A DNA stretch of 64,000 nt from Virgibacillus phasianinus (GTDB taxonomy: Bacteria > Bacillota > Bacilli > Bacillales > Amphibacillaceae): assembly GCF_002216775.1 (NCBI RefSeq), contig NZ_CP022315.1:124001-188000 (forward strand). Direction: 5' to 3'. Both the position numbers and the translations under genes were made by a program. Positions within the stretch are counted from its first letter, which is position 1. Every line of letters starts with the position of its first letter. The notes below the pieces were generated by a model. That model had not been told where the DNA came from, ran no database searches, and saw only the letters and a list, made by a program, of their open reading frames with translations. Shown here in pieces: positions 60,764-64,000 of this stretch.

Positions 60764-61618
60764 TTATTCCTTCTTACTATTCACATTTTGCGTAAATCTA
60801 TCAATAATAATTGCAAGTATTACAATTCCAATACCAGCGACGAAGCCCGTTCCAACCTGTGCACGTTGAAGTGCTGACAGAACTTCCCTTCCAAGACCAG
60901 GTGCGCCGATCATGGATGCAATAACTACCATGGAAAGCGCAAGCATAACGGTTTGGTTGATACCAGCCATTATCGTTGCCTTAGCCATTGGCAATTCTAC
61001 TTTAAACAACTTCTGTGAACCCGTACTGCCAAATGCCTCCGATGCTTCTACAAGTTCTTTTGAAACCTGTCTGATTCCTAAATTTGTAAACCTGACAGTA
61101 GGTGGTGTCGCAAATATTAAGGATGCAAAAACACCAGGCACCATCCCAATTCCAAAGAACGCAACTGCTGGGATCAAATAAACGAAAGCAGGCATTGTTT
61201 GCATAAAGTCCAGTATTGGAGTAATAATAGCCTCCGCCGTTCTACTTTTCGACATCAATATTCCAAACGGAACACCAATGATAACAGACAAAATACTAGA
61301 TATCAGAACTAAGGTAAATGTATTCATTAAATGCTCCCATAAGCCCTGATTGTATATTAACCAAAGACCAACAAGTGAGAAAGCCGCTAAGCCAAACTTT
61401 TTACCAGAAATAAAGAATGCTAGAATCGCAACGACAATCATCACTATCACAGGTGGAATAAGTATTAATGTTTCGGACACATATTCCATTAACTCACTAA
61501 AGTTTTCTTGCAGTGGGTCAAATATAAATGAAAACGTGTCTGTCAGCCATTCAGTAAATAACTTTGTTTTATCTGCTATTGGTATTTCTGGAGCAAAATC
61601 TACCATCTTATCAAGCAT
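60764..61618 (-). CDS. opuAB: Glycine betaine ABC transporter permease (OpuAB)
   Basis: The 284-residue permease has about seven to eight membrane helices and the BPD_transp_1 motif [23 protein letters not shown] near residue 190, which contacts the ATPase. The family segment [23 protein letters not shown] near residue 140 is typical of OpuAB/ProW. Its start overlaps the opuAA end by eight bases, so the two are coupled. It forms the channel for betaine import driven by OpuAA. Confidence 0.95.
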   Translation of the reverse strand: MLDKMVDFAPEIPIADKTKLFTEWLTDTFSFIFDPLQENFSELMEYVSETLILIPPVIVMIVVAILAFFISGKKFGLAAFSLVGLWLIYNQGLWEHLMNTFTLVLISSILSVIIGVPFGILMSKSRTAEAIITPILDFMQTMPAFVYLIPAVAFFGIGMVPGVFASLIFATPPTVRFTNLGIRQVSKELVEASEAFGSTGSQKLFKVELPMAKATIMAGINQTVMLALSMVVIASMIGAPGLGREVLSALQRAQVGTGFVAGIGIVILAIIIDRFTQNVNSKKE

Positions 61619-62810
61619 GATTTAAATTCACCTCACCATCACCAGCAAGTGCTGCAATTAACGCACCACGAACGATTATTCCAACTAGTTTCTCCCCATC
61701 CATCACTGCTACCGGAATTGGTGAATCATGAATGATATTGAAAATGTCGTTTAATGCTGTATCTTTTTCTACTTTAGGAATGTCCGTACGCAAAATTTCC
61801 GTAATATCACGTATATCTTTTTGTTTAGCACCTGAGGCATCATCTGCTGTAACGTATCCTTGCAGGTTACGTTTCCCATCTACCACAATAATGCTTGACA
61901 GTCCTTCTTCCCGCATTCTTTCAAGTGCAACGCGCGGGCCATGCTTTTCTACATTAATTGTTTCCGGGCGCTTCATGATTTGACTTGCCGTTAAGACCTT
62001 TGAACGGTCGACATCCTCAACAAATCGTTCCACATAATCATTGGCTGGATTCACAAGAATTTCTTCCGGTGTGCCAATTTGCACGATGGATCCATCCTTC
62101 ATTAAGGCAATTCGATCTCCAAGTCTTAGTGCCTCATCAAGATCATGTGTAATAAAAATAATCGTCTTCTGCATACTTGCTTGAAGGTCAATTAATTCAT
62201 CCTGCATTTCTTTACGAATTAATGGATCCAGTGCTGAAAAGGCCTCATCCATTAATAACACTTCCGGATTATTTGCCAGTGCACGTGCTAACCCAACACG
62301 CTGCTGCATACCACCAGATAATTGTCCCGGATTTTGATGAATGTACCCACCAAGTCCAACCATCTCTAATGATTCCTGTGCTTTTTTCTTTCTTTCTTCT
62401 TTTGACACCTTTTGAATTTCTAATCCATACTCTGTGTTTTCCAGAATGGACCGATGCGGGAATAACGCAAAGCGTTGAAAAACCATGCTCATCTTTTCTC
62501 TGCGTACTTTTCGCAATTCCTTCTTATTCATGGTAGACAAGTCTTCTCCGTCAATTAACACATTTCCCTCGGTAGGTTCAATTAACCGGTTTAGCAATCG
62601 TACTAATGTTGATTTCCCGCTACCTGACAGTCCCATAATGACAAATATTTCCCCGGCTTCCACCGAAAAGGTTGCTCGATTAACCCCAACCGTATTTCCA
62701 GTTTCTTTTAAAATTTCATCTTTAGACGTACCCTTATCAAGCAACTTTAACGCTTGTTTAGGATTCTTGCCGAACACTTTTGACAGGTTCTTTACTTCAA
62801 TGACCGGCAC
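61611..62810 (-). CDS. opuAA: Glycine betaine ABC transporter ATP-binding protein (OpuAA)
   Basis: The 399-residue ATPase has Walker [17 protein letters not shown] near residue 62, signature [15 protein letters not shown] near 163, Walker [14 protein letters not shown] near 184, and two CBS domains at about residues 275-395, used in OpuA to sense ionic strength. The GTG at 62810 was chosen because AGAGGTG ends six bases before it; an in-frame GTG at 62819 overlaps that site. It begins the opuA operon, which accumulates betaine at high salt. Confidence 0.95.
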   Translation of the reverse strand: MPVIEVKNLSKVFGKNPKQALKLLDKGTSKDEILKETGNTVGVNRATFSVEAGEIFVIMGLSGSGKSTLVRLLNRLIEPTEGNVLIDGEDLSTMNKKELRKVRREKMSMVFQRFALFPHRSILENTEYGLEIQKVSKEERKKKAQESLEMVGLGGYIHQNPGQLSGGMQQRVGLARALANNPEVLLMDEAFSALDPLIRKEMQDELIDLQASMQKTIIFITHDLDEALRLGDRIALMKDGSIVQIGTPEEILVNPANDYVERFVEDVDRSKVLTASQIMKRPETINVEKHGPRVALERMREEGLSSIIVVDGKRNLQGYVTADDASGAKQKDIRDITEILRTDIPKVEKDTALNDIFNIIHDSPIPVAVMDGEKLVGIIVRGALIAALAGDGEVNLNHA

Positions 62811-63144
62811 TCCGTTCACCTCTACTTTTTTTATGTTCTATTGGCACAATGCCTAAGTATTTCGTCGTAATTCTTTATGATTAGACATAAAGCAGACAAA
62901 TAGACATTAATTCCGAACAGCTTTTTTCCACTCCCTTACTATATAACGTAAAGCATATACATTTCAAACGTTATACACTATGAATTTCGTATATATTTTT
63001 TGTTCAGATTAAACTGTACAGATAATACATCTGAATACCTCCTATTTACTTCAAAATACTTTCAATTACTGCCCTATTACCGATTTTGAATATATTCCTT
63101 TTTGTTGTAACCTTTATTTAGCAAGCCTTTTAGGAGGATTAATT
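62811..63144. promoter_or_regulatory. Divergent control region between opuAA and the GbsR-like gene
   Basis: This 334-base AT-rich spacer must hold both promoters. It contains an inverted pair TTCAGAT (63003-63009) and ATCTGAA (63029-63035) that could be an operator for the adjacent regulator. No riboswitch or repeat was seen. Exact promoters are not clear. Confidence 0.45.
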
Positions 63145-63618
63145 TTGGAAAAAGCAAATGAACAACTTACCAGCAAAATTGTAATTGAATTTGCAAAAAC
63201 GATTGAATTATTTGATTTAACTCCACTGGAGGCAAGACTATTTGCCTATTTATATTTGATAGAGGACCCCATGACCTTGGATGAAATGAGTGAAGTAATC
63301 GGAAAAAGCAAAACTTCCATGAGTACTAGTATTAGAAGTTTACTCGATTTAAACTTGGTAACACGCGTGTGGAAAAAAGGTGTACGAAAAGATCTCTACA
63401 AAGCTAACTCACAATTATTTAAAACGTTTATGAATTCCTATATTAATAAATGGATTGACGCAGCCAACAATCAACAAAGCTCTTTGCAAGAGATTAAAAA
63501 AAATATTGATGCTCCATCATCAAATAGTGAACTACAATCCATTTATCAACGTTTGACTAACATCATGGAGTTCCACAGTAATATTGAAAAATCATTTCGT
63601 GACCTGAAAATGGAGTAA
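63145..63618 (+). CDS. GbsR/OpcR/OpuR-type MarR-like regulator
   Basis: The 157-residue protein has a winged helix-turn-helix: LTPLEARLFAYLYLIEDPMTLDEMSEVIGKSKTSMSTSIRSLLDLNLVTRVW at about residues 20-72, then a helical dimer or ligand region (FMNSYINKWIDAANN). It fits the GbsR family (PadR/MarR-like), which in bacilli controls betaine synthesis and osmolyte uptake genes. Placed divergently from opuA, it probably represses that operon and is released by betaine or choline. It starts with TTG at 63145; TAGGAGGA is seven bases before it. It is shorter than GbsR (180). Confidence 0.87.
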   Translation: MEKANEQLTSKIVIEFAKTIELFDLTPLEARLFAYLYLIEDPMTLDEMSEVIGKSKTSMSTSIRSLLDLNLVTRVWKKGVRKDLYKANSQLFKTFMNSYINKWIDAANNQQSSLQEIKKNIDAPSSNSELQSIYQRLTNIMEFHSNIEKSFRDLKME

Positions 63619-63672
63619 GAAAAGCGGAGGTGAAGAAATTCCCCCTAGTCGCGAGGCCGTAGCTAGACATAT
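63617..63672. repeat. Truncated member of the GAAAAGCG...TAGCTAGACA repeat family
   Basis: AAGAAAAGCGGAGG at the left and CGTAGCTAGACAT at the right match the ends of the 121-bp unit at 46203; the centre is missing. Confidence 0.55.
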
Positions 63673-63697
63673 TTTATACATTCTTATCTTTCAATAA

Positions 63698-63857
63698 GGC
63701 TGTTTTCCCAAGAGTATTGTTTTTGACACAAAATCTATAAACTGCGACGTATGCGCTGGGTTGTTTTCCGCTGCGGTGGCAGGTCACCGAACATGATTTT
63801 TAGTTACGTCGCAGTTTTACTGCGGTGATGTTAGCAACAATCTGTGGGAAAACTGCC
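63698..63857. repeat. Composite repeat, copy F (short form)
   Basis: The 160-base element starts GGCTGTTTTCCC and ends GGGAAAACTGCC. It carries ATAAACTGCGACGTATGCGCTGGG and CATGATTTTTAGTTACGTCGCAG as in other copies, in reverse order, but has no inner palindrome. It abuts the terminator of the gene at the right edge. Confidence 0.78.
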
Positions 63858-63912
63858 TTTAAAAAAGACTGATTATCCTTACCATTTGTAAGGGCAATCA
63901 GTCTTTTTTGCG
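63858..63912 (-). terminator. Terminator of the gene at the right window edge
   Basis: On the minus strand GACTGATTGCCC pairs with GG-ATAATCAGTC (imperfect centre), followed by TTTTTTAAAGG. It overlaps the stop codon region of the partial gene. Confidence 0.8.
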
Positions 63913-64000
63913 AATATACCTGCTAAGTATTTCGTCTGTTACATTATCTTGTTTTATTATTTTTATAAACTCCTTTATCAAATGTGGGAAGTATCCCTCT
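63898..64000 (-). CDS. Partial protein-coding gene, C-terminus only
   Basis: From the window edge the minus strand reads EGYFPHLIKEFIKIIKQDNV and continues to SRYIRKKD, a 33-residue open stretch with a stop at 63898 followed by a good terminator. The helical, basic tail looks like a real protein end, but too little is visible to name a family. Confidence 0.45.
   Translation of the reverse strand, partial: EGYFPHLIKEFIKIIKQDNVTDEILSRYIRKKD

Overview
The window looks like a piece of a low-GC, Gram-positive, endospore-former-type chromosome from a halotolerant or marine Bacillaceae, close to Virgibacillus, Oceanobacillus or Lentibacillus. The reasons are the strong Shine-Dalgarno sites, the AddAB recombination nuclease, ComK, EcsAB, LiaFSR, a TRAP-type trp leader and an OpuA betaine uptake system. 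Many neighbourhoods match Bacillus subtilis gene order (yitS-W, yisL, addBA, the yhf cluster with comK, pbpF-hemEHY-hmoB, ecsAB-hit-trpP-yhaH), but they are joined in a different order. The genus is inferred; nothing in the window proves it.

Layout. Positions 1-6300 hold the end of a molybdenum cofactor cluster (moaE, mobB) and a yitW-V-U / Nfu-like / yitT / degV block. Positions 6382-12188 hold a membrane-anchored GH13 alpha-amylase homologue that has lost all three catalytic acids, then a Fur-boxed siderophore island (binding protein divergent from two permeases and a ferredoxin-NADP reductase). Positions 12495-22952 carry yisL, rocD, several transporters, a K+/H+ antiporter and an operon of a berberine-bridge-type flavin oxidase with an ATZ/TRZ-type amidohydrolase. 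Positions 23121-37466 carry addBA, signal peptidase I, a TVP38 protein, comK, a FadR-boxed acyl-CoA ligase, lplJ, yhfI and yhfH. Positions 37680-52507 carry pepF, the coproporphyrin-type haem genes hemEHY, pbpF, an HmoB-like haem monooxygenase, a BdbCD-like thiol oxidase pair, liaFSR, an MFS exporter, a PAP2 phosphatase and a ferritin-like protein. Positions 53217-63618 carry an M20 amidohydrolase, ecsAB, hit, trpP with a TRAP-binding leader, yhaH and the opuA operon with a frameshifted second binding-protein gene and a divergent GbsR-type regulator.

The least ordinary content lies between genes. A composite, nested palindromic repeat occurs six times, always beside a rho-independent terminator. 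Arrays with a 20-bp period occur at two distant sites. A 121-bp palindromic unit is duplicated in tandem, and three 60-bp repeats lie between ecsA and hit next to a small hairpin-rich element. No rRNA, tRNA or CRISPR array was seen, and no intact transposase gene. No complete new multigene system was found. The best leads are the triad-less GH13 protein, the repeat family at terminators, and the flavin oxidase-amidohydrolase operon.
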